A stretch of 44,274 bases of DNA, from positions 1 to 44,274 of the forward strand of contig JASFVP010000032.1 in NCBI GenBank assembly GCA_050049775.1. The letters are read 5' to 3'. The stretch comes from JABDQZ01 sp050049775 (GTDB lineage Bacteria; Pseudomonadota; Gammaproteobacteria; Chromatiales; Chromatiaceae). Every line of letters begins with the position of its first letter. Position 1 is the first letter of the stretch. The translations under genes were made by a program, and so were the position numbers. Shown piece after piece: positions 6,336 through 15,332 of the stretch. The notes under the pieces are model-generated. The model was not told where the DNA came from and did not search any database. It saw nothing but the letters and a program-made list of their open reading frames with translations.

Positions 6336-7025
6336 ATGCAATACGGACAATTCTGCCCCATCGCCAAGGCGATGGAGATTCTCGGTGAGAAGTGGACCCT
6401 GCTGATCGTGCGCGAAATGCTGCTCGGCGGCAGTCGCTTCAACGAGCTGCAGCGCGGCTTAAGCCTGATATCACCGACCATTCTGACCAAGCGCCTGAAC
6501 GACCTGGCCGAAGCCGGCATCGTCATGCGCAAGAAAATCCCGGGGCAGCGTGGCTATGAATATTTTCTCACCGAGATGGGCAAAGAACTCATGGACGTGG
6601 TGCGGACAATCGGCGAATGGGGCATGCGCTGGGCGCGTGACCAGTTACAGGACAAGGACCTCGACGTCGAACTGCTCATGCTGTATCTGCAACGCAGCAT
6701 CCAGCCCAACAAGCTGCCCGGCAATGAAACCGTGATCCGTTTCAAGTTCACCGACCTGACCGATCTGGCCGACTGGTGGATTGTCATCACCGACAAGGAG
6801 GTGGATGTCTGCGTGAAAGACCCGGGCAAGGACATCGATGTCTATTTTACCACTGATCTGCGCACCATGATCGCGACCTGGATGGGAGATACCAGCTACC
6901 GTAGCGCAATCAAATCGGGCCAGCTAAAACTGGTTGGACCGACGGCGCTGACGCGCAACATCAGCCACTGGATGAACGACAGCATCTTCGCCGGCATTCC
7001 ACCGGCACAAGCCATCAACGCCTGA
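6336..7025 (+). CDS. HxlR-family transcriptional regulator with SCP2-like C-terminal domain, 229 aa
   Basis: The N-terminal winged helix-turn-helix of the HxlR type is clear: FCPIAKAMEILGEKWTLLIV (7-26), then GGSRFNELQRGL (31-42) and SPTILTKRLNDLAEAG (46-61). Cys7 sits where many HxlR members carry a redox- or electrophile-sensing cysteine. Residues about 120-225 (VIRFKFTDLTDLADWW and so on) resemble an SCP2 sterol-carrier-type domain that may bind a hydrophobic ligand. The ATG at 6336 has GAGAGG seven bases upstream; a TTG at 6321 is less likely. Divergence from the methyltransferase gene with a shared palindrome suggests that it controls that gene and itself. Its stop lies one base from the converging glycosyltransferase stop. 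Confidence 0.9.
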   Translation: MQYGQFCPIAKAMEILGEKWTLLIVREMLLGGSRFNELQRGLSLISPTILTKRLNDLAEAGIVMRKKIPGQRGYEYFLTEMGKELMDVVRTIGEWGMRWARDQLQDKDLDVELLMLYLQRSIQPNKLPGNETVIRFKFTDLTDLADWWIVITDKEVDVCVKDPGKDIDVYFTTDLRTMIATWMGDTSYRSAIKSGQLKLVGPTALTRNISHWMNDSIFAGIPPAQAINA

Positions 7026-7026
7026 G

Positions 7027-8232
7027 TTATTCGATTTCAGGTTCGAGCAAGGCTTCGACTTTCTGGAGATTGCTGGTCCAGTTGTACTTTTCCAGCACGC
7101 ACTCACGTGCGGCCGCATCGACGATTGGCGGTTTTGAAAGCAACTCTATCGCATAGTCGGCAAGCTGCTGCTCATCATCCGACACATAAGGCTTGAAGTG
7201 TACGCAGCCTTCGATGCCATGAATCGCGGCGGTAGCCGCCAGCACCGGCTTTTGCATGGCCATGGCTTCGAGCACCTTGTTCTGAATGCCGCGGGCGACG
7301 CGCACCGGCAACGCCGCTAGCCAGGCATGCCGGATGTAAGGCCGCACATCATCCACCTTGCCGGTCACGATCACGCCTGGCAGTCTGGAGAGCGCCTGTA
7401 CTTCGGGAGTAGGATTCATGCCAACAATGTAGAACTTCGCAACCCCCACCTGTTCACGCACTTTTGGAAACACCTCTTTGGCGAACCAGACAACCGCGTC
7501 AACATTGGGCCAGTAATCCATCGCGCCAGTAAACACCAAGGCTTTTTCATTTTCACTGTACGGCGAAGCAAATTCCAGCGCCGGATCGAAGTGGTCGCTG
7601 TCGACACCCTGGATACGATAGGTCACCTTGTCGGCCACTTCGGGCGCCAGCTGTTTGAATAACTCCGCCTCTTCACGTGAGACAAATACACTGGCATCGG
7701 CACGCGCAGCCATGCTGCGTTCAAACTCCAGCAAGGTCCTGGCTTCACGCCGGTAAATCCAGTTGATCGGCCAACGATGATCCTTGGCATACAGGCGCCA
7801 TTTATCGGAATCGACATCAACAAAGTCGATCACATAGCGCTTCACACCAGCCGGCTTGAATGGCACGTATTGCGCCATGACACCGGAAAACACCAGAACC
7901 GCATCGAATCGGCCCGTTGCCAGCTGCTTATCCACCCATTGTTGCAGCTCTTGATTACGATAATATGGCAATCCTAAAGCTTCACCGACCAGCAGCCCGC
8001 GCAGGCTCATTAATTTGGCCAGCTTACTGTTGATTTGCGCCACATAAAGCTGCTCGCACATGGGACGAAATTCATCAACGTATTGCCAGTCGGATGCATC
8101 ATCAATAAAGCAGCCGACCGAGATATCGTAATTCTGCGCCAGGTGTTTGAACTGATAATACGATGCGATCTTGTCGCCCTTGTTGGGCGGATACGGCAGA
8201 CGATGCACCAGGTACAGCAGCTTTTTTCTCAA
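7027..8232 (-). CDS. PEP-CTERM/exosortase-system glycosyltransferase (TIGR03087-like), 401 aa
   Basis: The start KKLLYLVHRLPYPPNKGDKI (residues 3-22) is characteristic of the sugar transferase associated with PEP-CTERM/EpsH1 exopolysaccharide loci, a GT-B fold family 4 type enzyme. The C-terminal nucleotide-sugar region includes GAMDYWPNVDAVVWF and VARGIQNKVLEAMAMQKPVL, with the catalytic-type Glu in the latter. The start codon is TTG, and it overlaps the TGA of the upstream phosphomannomutase gene (TTGA). Alignment with the conserved family start supports this choice. Translation is probably coupled to that gene. It likely acts at the cytoplasmic face in exopolysaccharide repeat-unit assembly. 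Confidence 0.9.
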   Translation of the reverse strand: MRKKLLYLVHRLPYPPNKGDKIASYYQFKHLAQNYDISVGCFIDDASDWQYVDEFRPMCEQLYVAQINSKLAKLMSLRGLLVGEALGLPYYRNQELQQWVDKQLATGRFDAVLVFSGVMAQYVPFKPAGVKRYVIDFVDVDSDKWRLYAKDHRWPINWIYRREARTLLEFERSMAARADASVFVSREEAELFKQLAPEVADKVTYRIQGVDSDHFDPALEFASPYSENEKALVFTGAMDYWPNVDAVVWFAKEVFPKVREQVGVAKFYIVGMNPTPEVQALSRLPGVIVTGKVDDVRPYIRHAWLAALPVRVARGIQNKVLEAMAMQKPVLAATAAIHGIEGCVHFKPYVSDDEQQLADYAIELLSKPPIVDAAARECVLEKYNWTSNLQKVEALLEPEIE

Positions 8233-9590
8233 GATGTTTTCCCCTGTTCAATCATGGCGCTGATTTCAGCCGTCTTGTTTTGCATCAACTCAGCATCACC
8301 ACGTGCCTCGACATTGAGACGCAGCAGCGGTTCGGTATTGGATGAGCGCAGGTTGAAACGCCAGTCAGAAAATTCCATGCTAAGCCCGTCGGTTTCGTCG
8401 ACCCTGATTGCCGTATCAGCATAATGCTGCTGTATGTTTTTACCGATCGCGGCAGCATCATCGACACGGAAATTGAGCTCACCACTACAGGGAAACATCT
8501 GCATGCGTTGTTCGACCATCTCGGCCAACGGTGTACCGGAGGATGAGATCAGGTCGGTCACCAGCAGCCACGGAATCATGCCGCTATCGCAATAGGCGAA
8601 ATCGCGGAAATAATGATGTGCGCTCATCTCGCCGCCATAGACGGCATTCTCGGCACGCATGCGTTCCTTGATAAAAGCATGGCCGGTCTTGCTTTGCACC
8701 GGAACGCCGCCGGCACTGTTGACCATATCGATGGTATTCCAGGTCAGACGCGGATCGTGAATGATCTTCGCGCCCGGATGCGTCTGTAACAAGGCTTCGG
8801 CCAGCAGTCCGACAATGTAGTAGCCTTCGATGAAACGACCTTGTGCATCAAATAAAAAACAGCGATCGAAATCGCCATCCCAGGCGATGCCGAGATCGGC
8901 GCTGCTCTGTTTGATGGCATCAATCGTATCCTGGCGGTTTTCCGGTAGAAGCGGATTGGGTATGCCATTGGGAAAATTGCCATCCGGTTCGTGATGCACC
9001 TTGATGAATTCAAACGGCAAATGCGGTTCCAGCGCTTCGATGACCTTGCCGGCGCCACCGTTACCGGCATTGACGACAATTTTTAATGGCCGCAATTTCG
9101 CAACATCCACATAAGTCAGCAGATGTCGTGCATAGGCATCGATGGCATTATCGACATATTTATAGCTTCCACGTTGAGCCACATCAGCAAAGTCGCCACT
9201 GTCGGCCAAGTCACGGATGTCATGGAGACCACTGTCGCCACTGATCGGACGCGAACCTTCGGCAACAAACTTCATACCGTTGTAATCCATCGGATTATGA
9301 CTGGCGGTCACAACAATGCCGCCATCCATGTTCATGTGCGAAGTGGCGAAGTAAATCTCCTCGGTGCCGCACAGGGCGATATCAAACACATCGGCGCCGG
9401 CATCGCGCAAGCCATTGGCCAACGCTTCACTCAGGGCTTCGCTGCTGAGGCGTACATCATGACCGATGACCACCTGTTTTGCCTTGAGCTGCTGAGCAAA
9501 GGCACGGCCAATGCGATAGGCCACAGCTTCGTTGAGTTCATCGGGAATGCGGCCACGCACATCGTAGGCCTTGAAACAGGCCATCGTCAT
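8229..9590 (-). CDS. manB: Phosphomannomutase (ManB/CpsG type), 453 aa
   Basis: The enzyme interconverts mannose-6-phosphate and mannose-1-phosphate, supplying GDP-mannose synthesis. The phosphoserine loop TASHNPMDYNG (95-105, Ser97), metal loop DGDFDR (238-243), sugar loop GGEMSAHH and phosphate-binding RSSNTEP near the C-terminus are all present. At 453 residues it has the normal length of the CpsG/AlgC class. The start ATG at 9590 shares one base with the stop of the GDP-mannose pyrophosphorylase gene upstream. The downstream glycosyltransferase overlaps its own stop, so the three genes form one coupled unit. A dual phosphoglucomutase activity, as in AlgC, cannot be excluded. Confidence 0.93.
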   Translation of the reverse strand: MTMACFKAYDVRGRIPDELNEAVAYRIGRAFAQQLKAKQVVIGHDVRLSSEALSEALANGLRDAGADVFDIALCGTEEIYFATSHMNMDGGIVVTASHNPMDYNGMKFVAEGSRPISGDSGLHDIRDLADSGDFADVAQRGSYKYVDNAIDAYARHLLTYVDVAKLRPLKIVVNAGNGGAGKVIEALEPHLPFEFIKVHHEPDGNFPNGIPNPLLPENRQDTIDAIKQSSADLGIAWDGDFDRCFLFDAQGRFIEGYYIVGLLAEALLQTHPGAKIIHDPRLTWNTIDMVNSAGGVPVQSKTGHAFIKERMRAENAVYGGEMSAHHYFRDFAYCDSGMIPWLLVTDLISSSGTPLAEMVEQRMQMFPCSGELNFRVDDAAAIGKNIQQHYADTAIRVDETDGLSMEFSDWRFNLRSSNTEPLLRLNVEARGDAELMQNKTAEISAMIEQGKTS

Positions 9591-11011
9591 CAGTGTTTGT
9601 CCTCTTCACGGCCGTACACATCGTCGAAGCGCACGATGTCGTCTTCGCCCAGATAGGAACCGGACTGCACCTCGATCAGCTGCAACGGCACATGACCCGG
9701 GTTTTCCAGCCGGTGTTTGGTGCCGATCGGGATATAGGTAGATTGGTTTTCACTGAGTAAAAAGACTTCGTCGCCACGGGTGATACGACCTGTACCACTG
9801 ACCACGATCCAGTGCTCGGCGCGGTGATGGTGCATTTGTAACGACAGCGATGCACCGGGCTTGACAGTGATACGCTTGACCTGAAAACGCTCTTCCACAT
9901 CGATGGAATCGTAGTGTCCCCAGGGGCGGTATACCTGGCGGTGCCAGTCGCATTCGCCGCGCGCATCCTGCTTGAGCCGGTCGACAATCTGCTTGACGTC
10001 CTGCACACGGTTTTTGTGCGCCACCATGACTGCGTCCTTGGTCTCGACGATAATCAGGTCCTCAACACCCACCGCTGACACCAGCCGACTTTCGGAAAAC
10101 ACGTAGCTGTCCTTCACATCGTGCAGCAACACGTCGCCGTGCGTAACATTGCCGCCATCGGCCTGGTCACCGACTTCCCACAAGGCCGACCAGGAGCCGA
10201 CGTCATTCCAGCCGGCATCCAGCGGCATCACCACAGCCGCATCGGTATGTTCCATGACGGCGTAATCGATGGAATCGCTCGGGCATTGCAGGAAGGCATC
10301 GCGGTCGGGACGACAGAAATCCAGGTCATGCTCTGCGCCTTTTACCGCAGAACGACAAGCAGCCAGAATATCGGGTGCATATTTATCGAGTTCCTCGAGG
10401 TAACGCGAAGCACGGAATACAAACATGCCGCTGTTCCAGTAATAATCACCGGAGGCAAGATATTGTTCTGCCGTAGCCAGGTCCGGCTTTTCGACAAACT
10501 GCGCCACTTTGAAAGCCTGATCTGACATCGCCTCACCACCACGGATATAACCGTAACCGGTTTCCGGGCAACTCGGTACGATACCGAAAGTCACCAGATG
10601 CCCCTGCCCGGCCAATTCGGTAGCCTGGGTGAGATGTTCCCGAAAAGCGGCCTCGTCACGAATGACGTGATCGGAAGCCATCACGGCGAGAATCGGATCG
10701 ATGTCGTCGGCCAGTACACGCAATGCCGCCAGCGCCACCGCCGGCGCGGTATTACGCCCGGCCGGTTCGAGCAAGACATCGTAGGCCTTGACGCCAATGT
10801 CCTGCAATTGCTCGCCGACGATGAAGCGATGATGTTCGTTACACACCACCAGGGGATCAGCCAGATCGGCCACACCATTCAGGCGCCGCACGGTGTTCTG
10901 CAACATGCTGTATTCGTTGGTTAACGGCAGAAACTGCTTCGGATATTTAGAGCGCGACAACGGCCACAAACGTGTACCGCTGCCGCCGGACAGGACTACC
11001 GGAACAATCAT
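9590..11011 (-). CDS. manC: Mannose-1-phosphate guanylyltransferase / mannose-6-phosphate isomerase, 473 aa
   Basis: This is a bifunctional type enzyme making GDP-mannose. The nucleotidyltransferase signature VVLSGGSGTRLWPLSRSKYP begins at residue 5, and FVEKPD occurs mid-protein. The C-terminal cupin isomerase half carries PWGHYDSIDVEERFQVKRI, then LSLQMHHHRAEHWIVVSGTG and YIPIGTKHRLENPG, with the metal-binding His cluster. The length fits the CpsB/AlgA/XanB family. It is first in the manC-manB-glycosyltransferase run. GDP-mannose from this pathway would feed exopolysaccharide assembly. Confidence 0.95.
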   Translation of the reverse strand: MIVPVVLSGGSGTRLWPLSRSKYPKQFLPLTNEYSMLQNTVRRLNGVADLADPLVVCNEHHRFIVGEQLQDIGVKAYDVLLEPAGRNTAPAVALAALRVLADDIDPILAVMASDHVIRDEAAFREHLTQATELAGQGHLVTFGIVPSCPETGYGYIRGGEAMSDQAFKVAQFVEKPDLATAEQYLASGDYYWNSGMFVFRASRYLEELDKYAPDILAACRSAVKGAEHDLDFCRPDRDAFLQCPSDSIDYAVMEHTDAAVVMPLDAGWNDVGSWSALWEVGDQADGGNVTHGDVLLHDVKDSYVFSESRLVSAVGVEDLIIVETKDAVMVAHKNRVQDVKQIVDRLKQDARGECDWHRQVYRPWGHYDSIDVEERFQVKRITVKPGASLSLQMHHHRAEHWIVVSGTGRITRGDEVFLLSENQSTYIPIGTKHRLENPGHVPLQLIEVQSGSYLGEDDIVRFDDVYGREEDKH

Positions 11012-11053
11012 TTTTTATGCCTTCAGTCAGGAAAAACGGGCTTTGCAGCCGGA

Positions 11054-12343
11054 TTAGCCGGCTTTGTCTACTACAACGGCACCGGATTCCAAATCATTAA
11101 ATACCTGCTCATCAAGCTTGTTTTCGCTTTTGGCGATGATACAGCTGACAGCGGCGTCGCCGGTAATGTTACAGGCCGTACGCATCATGTCGAGTAACCG
11201 GTCGACCCCGATGATCAGCGCAATACCCTCAACCGGCAGCCCGACCTGGCCGAGCACCATGGTCAGCATCACCAGTCCGACACCGGGCACCCCGGCGGTT
11301 CCGACCGAGGCCAGCGTCGCAGTCAACACCACCATGAGGTAATCGGTCATGCCAAGATCAACATTATAGACATTGGCGATAAACACTGTCGCCACACCTT
11401 GCATCATGGCGGTGCCATCCATATTGATGGTCGCCCCCAGCGGTACGGTGAACGACGCCACCGAATTATCCACACCCATGCGTTTCTCCACGGTGCGCAT
11501 GGTGACTGGGATGGTCGCCGCAGAGCTGGCGGTGGAAAATGCAAATGTCGCCGGGTCGCGCATCTGCTTGAAAAAAGTCAGAGGATTGAGCCGCGCCAGA
11601 CTTTTCAGCAACAACGGGTAAGTCACAAACGCCTGTGTCGCCAGCACCAGCGTCAAGGTCAGGAAATACGCCAGCAGTGGCAATATCAGATCCAGCCCCT
11701 GGGTAGCGAATGTCCTGGCGATCAAGGCAAACACCCCGTAAGGCGCCAGCCGCATGATGATCTCGACCATTTGCATAATCACCGCATCGAGGTCGCTGAA
11801 GAGATTCAGCACATGCTTGCCGCGTTCACCCACCATGGTGATGGCAACACCGAACAGCAATGAAAAGGCAATCACCTGCAACATGTTACCGCTGGCCATG
11901 GCTTCGATCGGATTGGACGGCACGATATTGATCAGCACTTCCGACAGCGGCGGTGCTTCCTTAGCGCTGAATTCAATGCTCTGCTCACCGAGATTGAAAT
12001 CATCACCGGGTGAGATGCTTACCGCCAGCAGCAGCGCCAGCGAAATCGCAATCGCCGTGGTCATGAGATACAGACTGATCGCCTTGACACTCATGCGGCC
12101 GAGCGCTGCCAGATCACCCAGCGCGGTGACACCACCGACCAGCGAGACAAACACCAGCGGCACCACCATCATTTTCAGTGCCGCCACAAAAATCGCGCCG
12201 ACCACATGCAGTAGGCCGTGCACCAGGTAATCACTGATCACCGAGGTTGCCGGTACCAGCAGGTTGATGACGATGCCAGTGAGCGCCCCCGCCAGCATGG
12301 CGATCATGATGTGACGCGTGAGTCGGTGGCTGGCGGCAGACAT
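11054..12343 (-). CDS. Dicarboxylate/amino acid:cation symporter (DAACS family), 429 aa
   Basis: This inner-membrane secondary transporter is of the GltP/DctA type. It has multiple hydrophobic helices and a Ser-rich re-entrant loop (AFSTASSAATIPVTM). The conserved cation/substrate region VPLGATINMDGTAMMQGVAT is followed by GVPGVGLVMLTMVLG. A final GVDRLLDMMRTACNITGDAAVS matches the Asp/Arg substrate-binding helix. The substrate is probably glutamate, aspartate or a C4-dicarboxylate with sodium or protons; the sequence alone does not decide. It sits one base downstream of ccoS and 42 bases upstream of manC, so it may be cotranscribed with either. Confidence 0.92.
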   Translation of the reverse strand: MSAASHRLTRHIMIAMLAGALTGIVINLLVPATSVISDYLVHGLLHVVGAIFVAALKMMVVPLVFVSLVGGVTALGDLAALGRMSVKAISLYLMTTAIAISLALLLAVSISPGDDFNLGEQSIEFSAKEAPPLSEVLINIVPSNPIEAMASGNMLQVIAFSLLFGVAITMVGERGKHVLNLFSDLDAVIMQMVEIIMRLAPYGVFALIARTFATQGLDLILPLLAYFLTLTLVLATQAFVTYPLLLKSLARLNPLTFFKQMRDPATFAFSTASSAATIPVTMRTVEKRMGVDNSVASFTVPLGATINMDGTAMMQGVATVFIANVYNVDLGMTDYLMVVLTATLASVGTAGVPGVGLVMLTMVLGQVGLPVEGIALIIGVDRLLDMMRTACNITGDAAVSCIIAKSENKLDEQVFNDLESGAVVVDKAG

Positions 12344-12344
12344 G

Positions 12345-12575
12345 CTAGTCCTGTTGCTCCTGCGCGGAACCCTTGTCAGCCGCGTCTGGCGGTGTGGCTT
12401 TTCTTTTCACCTTGGCATCATCCGGAATCAGGTGTTCATCATCGTCCATGAGAATACGAAAACCGGGACCTTCCAGGTCCTCAAACTGACCGCTGCGGAT
12501 TGACCAGATAAAAAAAGCCGCGGCGATAATCACCAGGACAGCCGCCAGCGGAATCAGCAAATACAGAATCGACAT
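12345..12575 (-). CDS. ccoS: cbb3-type cytochrome oxidase assembly protein CcoS, 76 aa
   Basis: This is a small single-pass membrane protein needed to insert cofactors into cbb3-type oxidase. A hydrophobic helix at about 3-25 is followed by FFIWSIRSGQFEDLEGPGFR (about 21-40) and ILMDDDE, the CcoS signature. The tail is charged and variable. It lies downstream of ccoI, but a strong hairpin terminator separates the two, so it may have its own promoter or receive readthrough. No ccoNOP genes are in the window. Confidence 0.92.
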   Translation of the reverse strand: MSILYLLIPLAAVLVIIAAAFFIWSIRSGQFEDLEGPGFRILMDDDEHLIPDDAKVKRKATPPDAADKGSAQEQQD

Positions 12576-12589
12576 TATTCATACCACAC

Positions 12590-12614
12590 AAAAAAGTGAA
12601 ACACAGTGTTTCAC
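12590..12614 (-). terminator. Intrinsic terminator between ccoI and ccoS
   Basis: GTGAAACAC (12596-12604 on +), one-base spacer, GTGTTTCAC (12606-12614), then a T-run on the minus strand (aaaaaa at 12590-12595). The apex cannot close with one base, so about three inner pairs would open. It lies between the ccoI stop and the ccoS start. Confidence 0.65.
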
Positions 12615-12641
12615 GCAGGCAGGCATTGTAACAGAGCCGGC

Positions 12642-15068
12642 TTATGAATTTTTACGCAGCCGCAACGCATTGATCACCACCACCAGCGAGCTGCTCGACA
12701 TGCCCAATGCCGCCATCCAGGGCGCCACCATGCCGGCCGCTGCCAGCGGCACCGCGACCACATTGTAGAGCACCGCCCAGCTCAGGTTCTGCTTGATGAT
12801 GGCCAGCGTGCGACGCGCCATGCGCAGACCGGACAGCAGATGATCCAGCTGTTCCGACAACAACACCATATCGGCGCTGGCGTGCGCCAGTTGTGTGCCC
12901 GACCCCATGGCGAAGGAAACATTGGCGCCCGACAAAACCGGCGCATCATTGACGCCGTCGCCGATCATCGCCACCACCGCGCCCTGCGCCTGTAACTGGC
13001 GGATATGCTGCAACTTGTCTTCCGGACTCTGGGCAAAACGGAATTCATTAATGCCGAGCTTGTCGGCCACCTGCGCCACGGCCTCGCGCGCATCGCCGCT
13101 GAGCAGTTCCACCTGCAGGCCCAGCCGCTGCAGCTGGGACACCACATCCGCCGCCTGGTGGCGCAATTTGTCCTCGAGTTCAAACAGGGCCAGCCATTCG
13201 TTCTCCCGGCACAACGCCACCGTAGTGACGTACTCGGTCGGCTGGAAATTTTCCAGCTCTCCGGCCACCTCGCTGACAAACGCAATGCTGCCAAGGCGGT
13301 AATTGACGTCGTTGAGAATCGCCTCGACGCCCCGCCCGGGAATCGCCTTGACCGAATTGATGACCAGATTTTCCGGCTTGTCGGCAGCACGGGTGAACAC
13401 CCTGGCGACCGGATGCTCGGAGCGGCTTTCGATGGCCGCTGCCAGCGCCAGCACCTCCGCCTGCTCGACATCGCCCAGCAGCCGCACCGCGGACAGTTGC
13501 AACTCGCCGACGGTCAGTGTGCCGGTTTTATCGAAAACGATGTGCGTCGCCTTGGCGAAAGTCTCCAGCGCATGCCCGCGCGTGGTCAACAGACCCTGGC
13601 GCGTCAGCGCACCTGTCGCCGCCGTGATCGCCACGGGTGTCGCCAGCGACAGCGCACAAGGACAGGTCACCACCAGCACCGACAGCGTGATCGCAAACGC
13701 ATGCTGCGGATCGTGCTGCCACCACCACCAGGCCACGGCGGCCGCAATCAGCAAAATAAAACTCACAAACCAGGCCGCCACGCGGTCGGCGACGCGGGCG
13801 ATGTCCGGCTTTTCCGCCTGCGCCCGGTCGAGCAGGCGAATGATGCCGGACACCACGGTATCCTCGCCGACGCGGTCGACCTGCATGGTCAGCGGGCTTT
13901 CCACATTGACACTGCCGCCGGTCAGTTCGTCGTTAGCTTGTTTGACGCGCGGCATGCTCTCGCCGGTCAACAGCGATTCATCCACCGAACTCAGGCCGTC
14001 GACGACATGGCCGTCGATCGGTACGGTCTCGCCGGGGCGCACCAGCAGCACATCGCCCGGCGCCAGTTCGCTGACCGACACGACCTCTTCCTCATTGCCA
14101 CGCAAACGTGTCGCCACCGCCGGCAGCAGGCGGATAAGTTCCTCGGCGGCCTGCCCGGCACGATGGCGCGCACCCATTTCGAGAAAGCGACTGCTGAGCA
14201 GGAAAAAGCTGAACATGCAGACCGAGTCAAAATAGACATCCTGCCCCTGGAATAACGTGTTCCAGATGCTGGCGCTGTAAGCACCACCGATGGCCAGCGC
14301 CACCGGCACATCCATGCCGAGCTGGCGTCGGCGGATATCTCGCCAGGCCGAGACAAAAAAGCCCTTGGCGGCATAAAACACTACCGGCGTCGCCAGCAAC
14401 AGGCTGATCCAGCGCAGGAAGTCGCGCATCTGCGGATCGACAGCGGTATCGTAATCCATCGCATACAGGGCCACCGCCAGCATCATGACCTGCATCGCAC
14501 CCAGGCCGGCCACCGCGAGGCGACGCAACGCCTGCTTGCGTTCCTTTTTATACAGCGCTTCCTGGCGCGAGGCGTCAAACGGATGGGCGATGTAACCGAT
14601 CGAGGAAATGGCGCGCAGGATGTCGCTCAGGTGAATCTGCGTATCGTCCCAGCGCACCCGCGCCCGGTGCGTGCTGTAATTGACCTGGAAATCCACCACC
14701 CCCGGCAAGGCACGTACATGGCGTTCGTTGAGCCAGACACAGGCGGCACATGTGATGCCCTCGAGGATCAGCGCGGCGGAGCGGACATTGTTTTCGTCGA
14801 CCTCGACAAAGTTCTGCTGCAGTTGCTGCTGATCGTAGAGATCAAACTTCTGCAGCTGCTCGGGAATCAGGTCTTCCGGCCGACGCGACGGCCCGGTGCG
14901 ATGATCGTAAAAACTTTCCAGGCCGCCATCGACGATCGCCTGCGCCACCGCCTGGCAGCCGTGACAACACATCGGTTGTTTCCGGCCACGGATCTCGACC
15001 GCATAATCGGCGCCATCGGGCACCGGCAAGCCGCAATGAAAACAGGATTTGGAAGCAGGGGCAGGCAT
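12642..15068 (-). CDS. ccoI: Copper-translocating P1B-type ATPase CcoI/FixI, 808 aa
   Basis: This membrane ATPase exports copper for cbb3 oxidase assembly. The N-terminal Cys cluster (Cys9/Cys12, CCHGC at 34-38) is typical of CcoI/FixI. A heavy-metal-associated domain with CAAC (107-110) follows. The membrane metal site is CPC (469-471), the phosphorylation site DKTGTLT (513-519), the actuator LTGES (367-371), and the hinge GDGVNDAP occurs late. The length matches the family. I chose the ATG at 15068 (MPAPASKSCFHCGL); an in-frame TTG at 15086 would add six residues, and neither has a clear ribosome site. ccoS lies downstream. Confidence 0.95.
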   Translation of the reverse strand: MPAPASKSCFHCGLPVPDGADYAVEIRGRKQPMCCHGCQAVAQAIVDGGLESFYDHRTGPSRRPEDLIPEQLQKFDLYDQQQLQQNFVEVDENNVRSAALILEGITCAACVWLNERHVRALPGVVDFQVNYSTHRARVRWDDTQIHLSDILRAISSIGYIAHPFDASRQEALYKKERKQALRRLAVAGLGAMQVMMLAVALYAMDYDTAVDPQMRDFLRWISLLLATPVVFYAAKGFFVSAWRDIRRRQLGMDVPVALAIGGAYSASIWNTLFQGQDVYFDSVCMFSFFLLSSRFLEMGARHRAGQAAEELIRLLPAVATRLRGNEEEVVSVSELAPGDVLLVRPGETVPIDGHVVDGLSSVDESLLTGESMPRVKQANDELTGGSVNVESPLTMQVDRVGEDTVVSGIIRLLDRAQAEKPDIARVADRVAAWFVSFILLIAAAVAWWWWQHDPQHAFAITLSVLVVTCPCALSLATPVAITAATGALTRQGLLTTRGHALETFAKATHIVFDKTGTLTVGELQLSAVRLLGDVEQAEVLALAAAIESRSEHPVARVFTRAADKPENLVINSVKAIPGRGVEAILNDVNYRLGSIAFVSEVAGELENFQPTEYVTTVALCRENEWLALFELEDKLRHQAADVVSQLQRLGLQVELLSGDAREAVAQVADKLGINEFRFAQSPEDKLQHIRQLQAQGAVVAMIGDGVNDAPVLSGANVSFAMGSGTQLAHASADMVLLSEQLDHLLSGLRMARRTLAIIKQNLSWAVLYNVVAVPLAAAGMVAPWMAALGMSSSSLVVVINALRLRKNS

Positions 15069-15282
15069 AGGTAGAGCCAGTAACAAACAATGGCGGCTAT
15101 TCTACCCCATGTCAGGCAATCAATTAGATGACAAATGCCAAGCAGGTCATCCAGCAGCACAACCGCTTCATCTGCAGCCGGGCAATAAAACAGGAAATCC
15201 GACCAATTTACTATCTAGTCGTTTATCAGGTTCCCAGCCATATCGCAGCTTAAACCGTACAACAGGAACTCGATGTTTGCAG

Positions 15283-15308
15283 AAAAAAGCCCCACCGAAG
15301 TGAGGCTT
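15283..15308 (-). terminator. Intrinsic terminator of the PEP-CTERM-type gene at 15333-16025
   Basis: On the minus strand, AGCCTCAC, loop TTCG, GTGGGGCT (one G-T pair) and then a T-run. The UUCG tetraloop makes it a stable hairpin. It lies 25 bases past the stop codon. The remaining gene-free bases, 15069-15282, show nothing I can name beyond presumably the ccoI promoter. Confidence 0.85.
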
Positions 15309-15332
15309 CCATAATTCATTAAGAATCTGACG

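Noticed and set aside
13005..14255. A 416-codon frame antisense to ccoI
   Set aside because: The ccoI protein on the other strand has all family motifs; the antisense product is His/Arg/Gln-rich with no domain, typical of a GC-rich shadow frame.
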